From an uncultured Clostridia bacterium (GTDB lineage Bacteria > Bacillota > Clostridia > Oscillospirales > Ruminococcaceae): a stretch of 64,000 nt of DNA. The notes under the pieces are model-generated. The model did not search any database and was not told where the DNA came from. It saw only the letters and a list, made by a program, of their open reading frames with translations. Each line of letters opens with the position of its first letter. Within the stretch, counting starts at the first letter, position 1. The translations under genes were made by a program, and so were the position numbers. Positions 43,686-51,965 of the stretch are shown piece after piece. The stretch lies in contig CANQXS010000009.1 of assembly GCA_947627875.1 (NCBI GenBank), forward strand, positions 29,208 to 93,207, read 5' to 3'.

Positions 43686-44387
43686 TCAGTGGATCCTGTA
43701 AACGTTCACCGAAACGCCGCCGTCGACGGGTACCACTATCGCGCGGAGGCTGTAATTCTGCCAGTCTGCCAAAGCCTTGCTGTCGGTTATGACAGTCGGA
43801 ACGCAGAGGTCGAGCGCGGGACCGTTGTTCTCAATGAATATGCTGCAGGACTGACCCGTGTAGTCGGTCCCCTTGAGCATATACCTTGCCGAGAACATAA
43901 CTCCGCCGTCGTTGGGGGCGTATTTCTGGGTGTCGCAGCCGGTGCCGACAATGTCGCCCTTGAAGTAATAGCCGTCGGCGCTGCCGGTAAAGGGTATCAT
44001 ATTTACTCCGCCCGCGTCGGAGAATACCTCCGCAGCCGCCTGAGTTTTAACGTCAACGGTCATCATATATTCGAGCAGGACTATCTCCTCGTCGTCGGCA
44101 AGGGTTATGTTTTTGGCGAGCTCCTCGGCTTTTTCCTTGGTTTTAACTGGGTTCCACTGCGAGGCGTCGCCGGTCTCGTCGCTGCCGGTGTTGGGCGAGA
44201 AGAACACGTTATGGGGCTTCATCTCTTTTTCCTCCTCCTGCTTCGGCTCGGAAGCCGCGTTTTCGGGCTTACTGTCGGAAACGCCGCCGTCCGGCTTTTC
44301 GCCGCCGGTCTTTCCGACCGCGGTCCCCGCAAAGAAGCAGGCTGCCGCCGCGGCTACGGCGATTATCGCGATTATTGCTTTCTTCAT
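43686..44387 (-). CDS. Secreted or membrane-tethered DUF3237-like protein
   Basis: A 233-residue protein with an N-terminal hydrophobic segment (AIIAIIAVAAAAACFFAGTAVG), then a Pro/Glu/Lys-rich linker (about 28-58) and a compact beta-rich domain. GDIVGTGCDTQKY, FSARYMLKGTDYTG and CSIFIENNG recall DUF3237 barrel proteins, which have no settled function. The cysteine in the segment is not a normal lipobox, so a signal anchor is more likely. It converges with ktrBA and diverges from the GH30 gene. Confidence 0.65.
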   Translation of the reverse strand: MKKAIIAIIAVAAAAACFFAGTAVGKTGGEKPDGGVSDSKPENAASEPKQEEEKEMKPHNVFFSPNTGSDETGDASQWNPVKTKEKAEELAKNITLADDEEIVLLEYMMTVDVKTQAAAEVFSDAGGVNMIPFTGSADGYYFKGDIVGTGCDTQKYAPNDGGVMFSARYMLKGTDYTGQSCSIFIENNGPALDLCVPTVITDSKALADWQNYSLRAIVVPVDGGVSVNVYRIH

Positions 44388-44523
44388 TTAATATGTCTCC
44401 TTTTCCTTTGGGATCATATTGCCATTCTACCACTTTTTTCGCCGTCTTTGAATGATGATTAACCGGATATTATTGACTGATAATAACGAAATTTCGTTTT
44501 GGGGAAAAATCCTTTAATAAAGC

Positions 44524-44552
44524 TTGAAAATAAAAAAATCGGGTGTTATAAT
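44524..44552 (+). promoter_or_regulatory. Promoter of the GH30 gene
   Basis: TTGAAA (44524-44529), 17 bp, TATAAT (44547-44552). Confidence 0.8.
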
Positions 44553-44597
44553 TTGGGCATAAGCCAAGCGCACAGCGACCGGAAAGGCGGAATTAAA

Positions 44598-46610
44598 ATG
44601 AAAAAGATTTATCTGAAAAGAGTTGTTTCGATTATGCTCAGTCTGAGTATGGCGGCGATGCTCGCAGGGTGCGGCGGTGAAAGCGAACCCTCCCCGAGCG
44701 GAACGGAGCCTACAGTTACCGAGGAATACATCGACCCCGCGCTGATAGTCACGCCCGACAGTGTAAATATCGACGCGACGGTTACGGTCTCGCCGCTCAA
44801 CGCATTCAAGCAGAACGGCGGAGTCTTCGAGGGCTGGGGAACGAGCCTCTGCTGGTGGGCAAACCGAGTCGGATATTCCGACAGTCTCGCTCAGCAGGCT
44901 GCTGACCTCTTCTTCGGCGAAGACGGCTTGAAGATGAACGTTATGAGATATAACATCGGCGGCGGCGACGACCCCTCTCACACCCACATCACGAGGACCG
45001 ACTCTATGGTCCCCGGCTGGATGGACAAAGACGGCAACTACGACTATACCGCCGACTACAACCAGCTCAACGTATTGGATCGCTGCGTAAAAGCCGCGGG
45101 GGACAACGCTATAGTCGAGGTGTTCTCGAATTCCCCGCCGTATTTTATGACGGTAAGCGGCTGCTCGTCGGGCGGAACGGATTCCAACAAAAACAACCTC
45201 AGGGAAGATTCCTACGAGGCTTTCGCGGAATACCTTGCCCACGTCACCGATTACATTCAGAACCGCCTCGGGATAACGGTAACGAGCGTTTCCCCGATGA
45301 ACGAGCCCAACACAAACTTCTGGGGAGCCTACAGCTATAAGCAGGAGGGCTGCCATTTCGACGCCGGCGAAGCGCAGTCGAAGATAATCGAGCTCACCGC
45401 CGAGGCGCTCAAGCAGTATGACCTCGACAACGTCATCGTCGCCGCGAGCGACGAGACCTCTACCGAGCTCCAGATAATAGAGTATCAGTCCTATTCCGAC
45501 GCCGCCAAAAAGGTCATCGGAAGGATAAACACCCACACCTATAACCCCACGAGGGCAGGCGAGCTCGGTCAGCTTTCGCTCGACGAGGGCTTTAAGCTCT
45601 GGATGAGCGAGGTAGACGGCAACGGCACCGCTGGCGAAGACGCCGGCGAGATGGGCGCCGCTATCTGGTTCGGCGAAAAGATAATCTCGGATATGAATTC
45701 CCTCACCCCTGCCGCGTGGGTAATGTGGCAGGCTATCGACAAGCATATCTGCGCCGAGGGCTATCTCGGCCGCCAGGATTCGGGAATGATAGACATCAAC
45801 ACCGGCTACTGGGGACTTGCCGTCGCCGACCACGACAACGACGACATAATCCTCACCCAAAAATATTACACGATGGGGCAGTTCACCCGCTATATCCGCC
45901 CGGGATACACCCTTATCAGCACCGGCGACGACTCCATAGCCGCCTATAACGACGCCGACGGAACGCTCGTCGTCGTCGCGGTAAACCCGAAGGCTTCGGA
46001 CCGCACCTTTAACTTCGACCTCTCTCAGTTCGAGGCGTTCGGGCACAGGGTAAACGCAATCCGCACGAGCGGCAGCGTTGCCGACGGCGAGAGCTGGGCG
46101 GAGCTCGACGATATCTTTGCCTACGACGGCGGCTTTGTTGCCGAGCTCAAGGCAAATTCCGTAACGACCTTCGTTCTCCATAACGCCAAGGCGGGCAGCA
46201 CCGACCTCGAGGAGGTCTCGATAAAGAAGGCGAAGATAACCGGTTCCGCTGCTTGGAACAACGGCTCCGATACCGTCGACCACGTTATCGACGGCAGGAC
46301 CGACACCTTCTTCGACGGCGTCGCCGACGGCTGGCTCGAAATAGACCTCGGCAAGGGCGTTGAGTTCGACGCGATAGGCTTTGCCCCGAGAAGCGGGTTT
46401 GCCGGAAGAATGGTTGGCGGGAAGTTCTACGGCTCCGACAACGGCAAGGATTGGACCGAGCTCTACGAGATAACTTCGTCTCCCGCGACGGGCTGGAACT
46501 TCGCGATGCTCAAGGGAAGCAAATACCGCTATATCCGCTACGACGTTCCTTCGGGCGGCGGAGATCACCTCTGCAATATCGCCGAGATAAAGCTCTATAA
46601 GCTGAAGTAG
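44598..46610 (+). CDS. GH30 lipoprotein (probable endo-beta-1,6-galactanase) with discoidin-like module
   Basis: A 670-residue lipoprotein (lipobox AMLAGC). ATG 44598 follows AAAGGCGGAA; the track start at 44499 precedes the promoter. The GH30 domain (about 60-520) begins with FEGWGTSLCWWANRVG and contains MRYNIGGGDD, the acid/base in SPMNEPN and the nucleophile in LWMSEVDGNG. The GTSLCWWA pattern is that of the GH30_5 endo-beta-1,6-galactanases acting on arabinogalactan II side chains. The C-terminus (about 530-670) is an F5/8 type C / CBM32-like domain (HVIDGRTDTFFDG, EIDLGKGVEFDAIGF, RYIRYDV). It converges with the GH98 gene on a shared terminator. Family firm; linkage inferred. Confidence 0.88.
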   Translation: MKKIYLKRVVSIMLSLSMAAMLAGCGGESEPSPSGTEPTVTEEYIDPALIVTPDSVNIDATVTVSPLNAFKQNGGVFEGWGTSLCWWANRVGYSDSLAQQAADLFFGEDGLKMNVMRYNIGGGDDPSHTHITRTDSMVPGWMDKDGNYDYTADYNQLNVLDRCVKAAGDNAIVEVFSNSPPYFMTVSGCSSGGTDSNKNNLREDSYEAFAEYLAHVTDYIQNRLGITVTSVSPMNEPNTNFWGAYSYKQEGCHFDAGEAQSKIIELTAEALKQYDLDNVIVAASDETSTELQIIEYQSYSDAAKKVIGRINTHTYNPTRAGELGQLSLDEGFKLWMSEVDGNGTAGEDAGEMGAAIWFGEKIISDMNSLTPAAWVMWQAIDKHICAEGYLGRQDSGMIDINTGYWGLAVADHDNDDIILTQKYYTMGQFTRYIRPGYTLISTGDDSIAAYNDADGTLVVVAVNPKASDRTFNFDLSQFEAFGHRVNAIRTSGSVADGESWAELDDIFAYDGGFVAELKANSVTTFVLHNAKAGSTDLEEVSIKKAKITGSAAWNNGSDTVDHVIDGRTDTFFDGVADGWLEIDLGKGVEFDAIGFAPRSGFAGRMVGGKFYGSDNGKDWTELYEITSSPATGWNFAMLKGSKYRYIRYDVPSGGGDHLCNIAEIKLYKLK

Positions 46611-46617
46611 ACCAAAA

Positions 46618-46650
46618 AATAAAGGGAGCCGAGCGGCTCCCTTATTTTTA
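46618..46650. terminator. Bidirectional terminator
   Basis: AAGGGAGCC pairs with GGCTCCCTT around GAGC; ATTTTT on one side, AAAAAATAA on the other. Confidence 0.85.
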
Positions 46651-46657
46651 TGCTTTT

Positions 46658-49318
46658 TTATTTGAGAGTGAAGTTGTCGAGCAGCAGAGTTGAATTCAGG
46701 CGGCTTTCTGCCTTGAGCTCAACAGTGTTCGAGCCTTTTCTCAGCGTTACGTTATACTTCTTCGTCTCCCAGCCCGAGGTCTTCGGCAGTGTGACCGTCC
46801 CGACGTTCGCGCCGTTGATGTAGAGCGTGAGAGTGACGTCGGATTTGGCGGAATACCTTATTCCGAGGGTGTGGGTGCCGTCCTCAAGGACCGAAACGGT
46901 GTCTCTTACCGCGGTGCCCTGATTCTGCCCGAAGATGAGATATCCTTGAGCGGTGTAGCCGGCGTTTCCGGTGTTATAGCCGTTGGTGACTATCCTTTCG
47001 ACCGCCTTTGTGTCGAAGCATTCCGCTTCATACTGGCGCTCGCCGGTGTAGGCGTCGGGCTTTTTCGGCGCGGTAACCGAGGATTTCGTATAAGAGGTCT
47101 TTCTGCCCTCGGCGGTCCCCTTGCACTTTATTGTTATGTCAACGGGTCCGTTATGCTTTACGGTGAGGGTGTAAACGCCGTTTTCCCAGCTCTCCTCGGC
47201 GGAAGGCTTCGCCTGAGAAGAAGTGCGGGCGGTCATAGTGAAGCTCGGCTTTTCAGAGGCTCCGTTGAGCGTTATAACGTCGGTGCGAAGGGTATAGGCG
47301 CTGTTGTCGTCGTAGTTGTTGAGCCAGAAGTCGATATGATCCGAATACTCCCTGATTATGCCGGAGGAATACATCGAGTAGCTCAGCCCCAGCGAATCGC
47401 AGGTGTTGTATTTGAGATTGAGAGTCGCTTTCGCAAGCTTGTTCTTGAGGTAATAGCTGTAGGTGAACCAGGTGTTTTCATACCTTGCGGCATACATATC
47501 GCCCTTATATTCCTCGGGGAATAGCGAGTTGAACTCGCTTACCTTTGTGTTCACATTCCCCCAGCGGCTGTCGTATTCCGTTACCTTTACCTTTGTCGTA
47601 AAGAGCTTTTCGAGGCTGCTGCTGCGGAATTTATATATTTCGGGGATAGTCGGATATCTGCCGGTGGTCTTATAATGGTAGTAGTTGTTTCTCAGACCGC
47701 CGTCGCCGTCCAGACGGTAGAGCCCCTCGAAGAGATTTTCGGGGGTGCAGAATTTCTGGTCGTCGTTGCCCGAGGTCCTGTCCTGGATTATCGCTACCTT
47801 GGTCCTCTTGATGACCTCCTCGCGGGTGGGGATCCTGAGCGAGCCGTCGACTATCTTCTTGAACATATCAAGGGTCACGTTGTCGTAAACGTCGAAAGTG
47901 TCCCAGCGGCGGGTCTTGTAGCCGTCTTCATTGCCGTTGCTTATTTCGTGGATATCGTCAGCCCAGATGAGCTCGGGACCGTCGATAACAGTCGCGCCGT
48001 TCATAAGCATGCTTTCGAGCATTATCGAAAGTCCGGTAGACTGGGTGTATTTGCCGTCGACGTTTTCGCTCCAGGCGGTCTCGTCGTATCTTACGCCGAA
48101 GTTTCCGCAGTAGCCCGAGAGATAATATCCGAGCACCTGGCTCTGGACGTCGTGCTTATAGGAGCTCTGTGTGTATTTGTCGCAGAGAATGAAGTTGTCG
48201 GCATATTTCGAGAGCTGATCCGCGAAGTAGTTATGGGTCTTGAGCTGGGCGAGCGGGCTGCACCACTGACCCCATTGGTTTCCGCACCAGCTTACTACGA
48301 GATATCCGCCGTATTTGTTGCAGAGCTCAAGCAGGTTTCCGAAGTGCTCATAGCGCTGCGGAAGGGTGGGGGAGCGCTTAGTGCCTGCCTGGTCGTATTT
48401 GTCGTCGAAGCCCCAGAACTGCTCGCAGTAGTTGAAGCCCAGAAAGTTGGGATAGTCGCGGAAGAACTCGCCGTAGAGGGTCTCTTCGAGGTTGTCGCCT
48501 TTCTTATAGTCGGGGAAGTTGCTGAATCCGCCGCTTGCGGGCTGAACCATTACCCAGACTCTTTCCTCGGCGCAGGCGCGTATCCAGGATTTAGCGGTCT
48601 CGTAGCCGCCGTTTTCGCCCGAGCCCGAGCGCTGGAATACTCCGTTGTCGTCGTGACCTATCGAGAGGGAGATGTTGAACACAACATAGGGCAGCAGCTC
48701 GTCGGGGATAAGGTCGATGACCTTCTGAGGGTCGGGGAAGCACCAGGTGTCGATATGTACTATCAGCATCGGCATTTCGTTGGAAAGCGGGCGGCGGAAT
48801 TTAGAGGTCGAGCTTGTTTTTGATGTCGTTGATTTCGCGGTTGTTGCCGCGGTGGTCGTCGCAACGGTAGTCGGAGTCGGCGTTGTGGTAGTGGCGACGG
48901 TAGTCGGCGCGGCAGTTGTGGTAGTTGCAACGGTAGTCGGCGCAGGGGTGGTCGTTGTGGCGACTGTCGTGGGCGCAGGCGTAGTCGTTGTTGCAACGGT
49001 CGTGGGGGCGGGGGTAGTGGTAGTTGCAACCGTCGTAGGAGCGGGAGTTGTAGTCGTCGCGACTGTGGTTGTAGCTTCGGTGGTCGTTGTAGTTGCCTCG
49101 GTAGTCGTTGCCTCGGTGGTGGTGGCTTCGGTGGTGGCTGCTTCGGTCGCCGTCGTAACGGGCTCCGTCGCTTCGGGCGTGACCGTCTCGGCGTCGGCGG
49201 GGGCTTCGGTAATCGTGACTTCGGGCTCGGGAAGCTCGCCGCCGCGGTTTTCCGCCGCGCAGCCGCACATTCCGAACAGCATTACCGCTGCTATAAAGGC
49301 TGTAAATAATCGCTTCAT
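46658..49318 (-). CDS. GH98 endo-beta-galactosidase-family lipoprotein on a Thr-rich stalk
   Basis: An 886-residue lipoprotein (lipobox GMCGC); the start at 49318 follows GGAGGACATC. Residues about 45-165 are a low-complexity Thr/Ala/Pro stalk of 11-residue units (TTTTPAPTTVA). The GH98 catalytic domain follows (MPMLIVHIDTWCFPDPQKVI, VVFNISLSIGHDD, YCEQFWGF, VVSWCGNQWGQWCSP), then GH98 C-terminal sandwich regions and a final CBM35/CBM6-like module (EAECFDTKAVERI, LDNFTLK). Known GH98 enzymes release A/B blood-group trisaccharides from glycoproteins, or cut arabinoxylan. The stalk suggests presentation beyond the cell wall. Substrate undetermined. Confidence 0.85.
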   Translation of the reverse strand: MKRLFTAFIAAVMLFGMCGCAAENRGGELPEPEVTITEAPADAETVTPEATEPVTTATEAATTEATTTEATTTEATTTTTEATTTVATTTTPAPTTVATTTTPAPTTVATTTTPAPTTVATTTTPAPTTVATTTTAAPTTVATTTTPTPTTVATTTAATTAKSTTSKTSSTSKFRRPLSNEMPMLIVHIDTWCFPDPQKVIDLIPDELLPYVVFNISLSIGHDDNGVFQRSGSGENGGYETAKSWIRACAEERVWVMVQPASGGFSNFPDYKKGDNLEETLYGEFFRDYPNFLGFNYCEQFWGFDDKYDQAGTKRSPTLPQRYEHFGNLLELCNKYGGYLVVSWCGNQWGQWCSPLAQLKTHNYFADQLSKYADNFILCDKYTQSSYKHDVQSQVLGYYLSGYCGNFGVRYDETAWSENVDGKYTQSTGLSIMLESMLMNGATVIDGPELIWADDIHEISNGNEDGYKTRRWDTFDVYDNVTLDMFKKIVDGSLRIPTREEVIKRTKVAIIQDRTSGNDDQKFCTPENLFEGLYRLDGDGGLRNNYYHYKTTGRYPTIPEIYKFRSSSLEKLFTTKVKVTEYDSRWGNVNTKVSEFNSLFPEEYKGDMYAARYENTWFTYSYYLKNKLAKATLNLKYNTCDSLGLSYSMYSSGIIREYSDHIDFWLNNYDDNSAYTLRTDVITLNGASEKPSFTMTARTSSQAKPSAEESWENGVYTLTVKHNGPVDITIKCKGTAEGRKTSYTKSSVTAPKKPDAYTGERQYEAECFDTKAVERIVTNGYNTGNAGYTAQGYLIFGQNQGTAVRDTVSVLEDGTHTLGIRYSAKSDVTLTLYINGANVGTVTLPKTSGWETKKYNVTLRKGSNTVELKAESRLNSTLLLDNFTLK
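48858..49077 (-). repeat. 33-bp tandem repeats encoding the Thr/Pro stalk
   Basis: Six consecutive 33-bp units (11 codons, TTTTPAPTTVA with variants AAP and PTP) lie within the GH98 gene. They produce the long antisense ORF of Val/Ala listed in the track. Confidence 0.85.
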
Positions 49319-49506
49319 CAGATGTCCTCCAAGTAAAAATTCGGTCGGCGGATATTACCGCCGATAATGCAATAATAACCTATCCGCACGCAAAAATCCT
49401 TGCATTTTGTCTATAAAATTATTGCGAAATATCGCGGGCTTCTGTAAGAATGATAAAATTTGCTGTTTTCGCGCAAGCAGGAGGCATAACTTGCGTGAAA
49501 AAACCG

Positions 49507-49542
49507 TTGACATGCTCGGCGAAAGGGTGATAGGATTATAAT
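49507..49542 (+). promoter_or_regulatory. Promoter of the MBOAT cassette
   Basis: TTGACA (49507-49512), 18 bp, TAGGAT (49531-49536), with an overlapping TATAAT at 49537-49542. The rest of the 250-bp gap to the GH98 gene shows no other clear element. Confidence 0.6.
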
Positions 49543-49569
49543 AACTACTGTTTTGATTGGAGCATTATT

Positions 49570-51666
49570 ATGATGAAAAAGGCCGGAAGGCTGATAGCGG
49601 CGCTCGCCGTTATCCTTGCGCTTATGCTTGCGGGCTGCGCGGATGAGCCCGAAAAGAGCGACGGCTACAGCGTAAGGGTTATCCTGCGCAGGTGCGACGG
49701 AATAAGCATCTCGGGAAAGAACATCGCCGAGGTCGAGGCGGGCAGAACCGTCACGTTTAGGGTGAGCATCGACGAAGGGTATATTTATATCGGCAACACC
49801 GCCGGCGCGGAATACGACGAGGAGGACGGCAGGCTCAGACTCAAAGACGTTTTTGCGCCGACCACCGTCGATATGATAGTCCTGCCGAAGTCTGAAGTCG
49901 TATATCTCGAGGTTAAAAAGAACAGCGACTACGGCAGCGTTTCGGAGTCGGAAATGCTCCTTGCCGGACCTTCCGAGGTGACCCTCAGCGCCGAGGGGAA
50001 GTCGAGGATAGAATTCACGGGGTGGTCGGAAGGGGGCTACCTCGACGGCGGCGGAACGCTTATAAGCACCGACCCGGTCCACACCTTTTATATCGACGCC
50101 AGCAAGGTAATATATGCAAACTTTGCGGGCAGCACCGACTACAGCATAGTTTACCATCTTGACGGCGGCTATGTTTCGGAGACCGGCGAGGATACATATA
50201 TTTCTTATGCGCCGTTCAGCGACCTCTATTCGATGCAGCAGACGATGGAATCGAACGGAAAGCTCGTCAGGGACGGCTATGTCGCCGTCGGCTACAGCAC
50301 CTCTCCCGCAAACTACGAGGATTACGATTCGGCAAACGACATACCCGATTTCTCGAATATGGGCGGCGTATGCGTTGTAGACGGCGACAGCCTCGACCTC
50401 CACGTCGTTTGGGCAAAGGAATCGCCCGATTCCGACTTTATCTATGAAAAAAAGGAGATTGAGGTTATAACCGACTCGACCTTCGGATTCGGCAGGCTGA
50501 ATCAGCGCACCGAAAAGAAGACCGGTATCGAGATAACGGGCTATGTCGGCAAAGATGAGCTCGCGGTAATACCCGAAAAGATCGACGGTCAGCCGGTCCT
50601 CTCGATAGCCTCCGACGCTTTCGGCGGCGACCTCGAGCGTGTGGTCATTCCGAGGACGGTAAAAATAATCGACAAGCGGGCGTTCAGCGCCTGCGAAAAC
50701 CTCCGCGAGGTCGTGTTCTTCGATTCGGTGGTCACGGTATACGACGAGAGCTTTAACCGAAACGTATCTACGGTAGTCCTCAACGCCCAGCGCCTGCCGG
50801 TCTATTCGGGGCAGATAGAGGGCTCGTTCAACGTAAAATACGACCGCCTGAGAACCGTCGAGGGCAAAAAGATAGTAATCGTCGCGGGGTCGTCGTCGCT
50901 AAACGGAATAAATTCCGAGCTCTTCGAGGAGCTTATGCCGGGCTACTCGGTGGTTAATTACGGCACCAACGCCGCCAATCCGTCGCTCTTCTTCCTCGAC
51001 GTTATCTCGAAATACTGCGGCGAGGGGGATATAATCATTCACGCGCCGGAATACGGCGGAGGCGCGCCTATGGGGACAAACGAGTTCCACGCGAAGATGT
51101 TCCGCGGAAACGAGCAGTGCTACGACATTTTCCGCGACGTGGATATGTCCGATTACGTCGGCTTCTGGGACTGCTTCCGCGAATTTCAGGTCGGAGACAC
51201 CTCCGACAGCTCGCTGACTCCGGCGATACATCAGTCGGGCAAGGAATACCAGCTCGACGCCGAGATCAACAAATACGGCGACATCGGGACGGTCAGAAAA
51301 TCGGTAAGGGGCAACTTCGGCGGCGCGTCGGAATCCTTTGTAAGCGCGCGTCTTTACGGCGACAACCTCAACGCCGTCAACGAAAAGATAACCGCCCGCG
51401 GCGCGACCCTCGTTATGAGCTTTGCTCCTCACGACAAATCGAGGATACGCCCCTCGGAGCTAACGCAGGAGTCTTACGGCAAGGTAAACGCCTACTGCGC
51501 CGAAACGCTTGATTACCCCGTTATATCCGACGTCGGGGAATATATTATGGAGCACTCGGAATTCTACGACTCCGAGTGGCACTTAAACGACGAGGGCGCG
51601 AAAAAGCGCACTCAGCACCTTGCCGACGACCTTAAGGCATATCTTGCCGACCCGTCGTCATATTAA
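49570..51666 (+). CDS. Lipoprotein with InlB-like, BspA leucine-rich and SGNH domains
   Basis: A 698-residue lipoprotein (lipobox LMLAGC); ATG 49570 follows TTGGAGCA (ATG 49573 is also possible). Residues about 110-290 contain InlB/Listeria-Bacteroides type repeat segments (IEFTGWSEGGYLDGGG, YSIVYHLDGGYVS). Residues about 305-415 form a BspA-like leucine-rich stretch (LAVIPEKIDGQPVLSIASDA, ERVVIPRTVKIIDKRAFSAC). The C-terminal third is an SGNH hydrolase fold with the Ser elbow VIVAGSSSLNG and the Asp-His pair in DSEWHLNDEGA. It heads a cassette with an MBOAT acyltransferase, so it likely transfers or removes acyl groups on an envelope glycan outside the cell. The domain combination is unusual. 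Confidence 0.78.
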   Translation: MMKKAGRLIAALAVILALMLAGCADEPEKSDGYSVRVILRRCDGISISGKNIAEVEAGRTVTFRVSIDEGYIYIGNTAGAEYDEEDGRLRLKDVFAPTTVDMIVLPKSEVVYLEVKKNSDYGSVSESEMLLAGPSEVTLSAEGKSRIEFTGWSEGGYLDGGGTLISTDPVHTFYIDASKVIYANFAGSTDYSIVYHLDGGYVSETGEDTYISYAPFSDLYSMQQTMESNGKLVRDGYVAVGYSTSPANYEDYDSANDIPDFSNMGGVCVVDGDSLDLHVVWAKESPDSDFIYEKKEIEVITDSTFGFGRLNQRTEKKTGIEITGYVGKDELAVIPEKIDGQPVLSIASDAFGGDLERVVIPRTVKIIDKRAFSACENLREVVFFDSVVTVYDESFNRNVSTVVLNAQRLPVYSGQIEGSFNVKYDRLRTVEGKKIVIVAGSSSLNGINSELFEELMPGYSVVNYGTNAANPSLFFLDVISKYCGEGDIIIHAPEYGGGAPMGTNEFHAKMFRGNEQCYDIFRDVDMSDYVGFWDCFREFQVGDTSDSSLTPAIHQSGKEYQLDAEINKYGDIGTVRKSVRGNFGGASESFVSARLYGDNLNAVNEKITARGATLVMSFAPHDKSRIRPSELTQESYGKVNAYCAETLDYPVISDVGEYIMEHSEFYDSEWHLNDEGAKKRTQHLADDLKAYLADPSSY

Positions 51667-51686
51667 CGCGGCGGGAGGTATATAAA

Positions 51687-51965
51687 ATGGAAAATTACGA
51701 AGCTCTCGCAAGCGTATGGTTCTGGGTGATAATGGCGGCGATAACCGTCCTTCATATCCTCGCCGTCCCTCTCGGCAGGCTCGATAAAACCGCGCAGACG
51801 GTTCTTACCGCTCTCAACGCCTTTATGCATATCCTTCTTATCGGATATATGCTCGCGGCGGGAGGCTCGCCCGAAGAGCTCTTCTTCGCGCTGCTTTTAA
51901 GCCTTACAGTCGCGCTCTTCACTACAAAATTCAGCGGGAAAGGAGCCGGTAAAGATGGTATTTAA
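51687..51965 (+). CDS. Small membrane protein of the MBOAT cassette
   Basis: A 92-residue protein with about three hydrophobic segments (VWFWVIMAAITVLHILAV, LNAFMHILLIGYMLAAG, ELFFALLLSLTVALFTT). ATG 51687 follows GGCGGGAGGTATATAA. Its end overlaps the MBOAT start by 11 bp, so it is translationally coupled. No known family; it may play the part of the small DltX-like or accessory subunits of other acyl-transfer systems, which is only an analogy. Confidence 0.7.
   Translation: MENYEALASVWFWVIMAAITVLHILAVPLGRLDKTAQTVLTALNAFMHILLIGYMLAAGGSPEELFFALLLSLTVALFTTKFSGKGAGKDGI

Noticed and set aside
43608-44462. 284-residue plus-strand ORF over the DUF3237-like gene
   Set aside because: Antisense shadow beginning inside a terminator stem.
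44514-46568. 684-residue minus-strand ORF opposite GH30
   Set aside because: Shadow; GH30 motifs and a consensus promoter are on the plus strand.
48747-49367. 206-residue Val-rich plus-strand ORF
   Set aside because: Antisense reading of the Thr/Pro stalk repeats of the GH98 gene.
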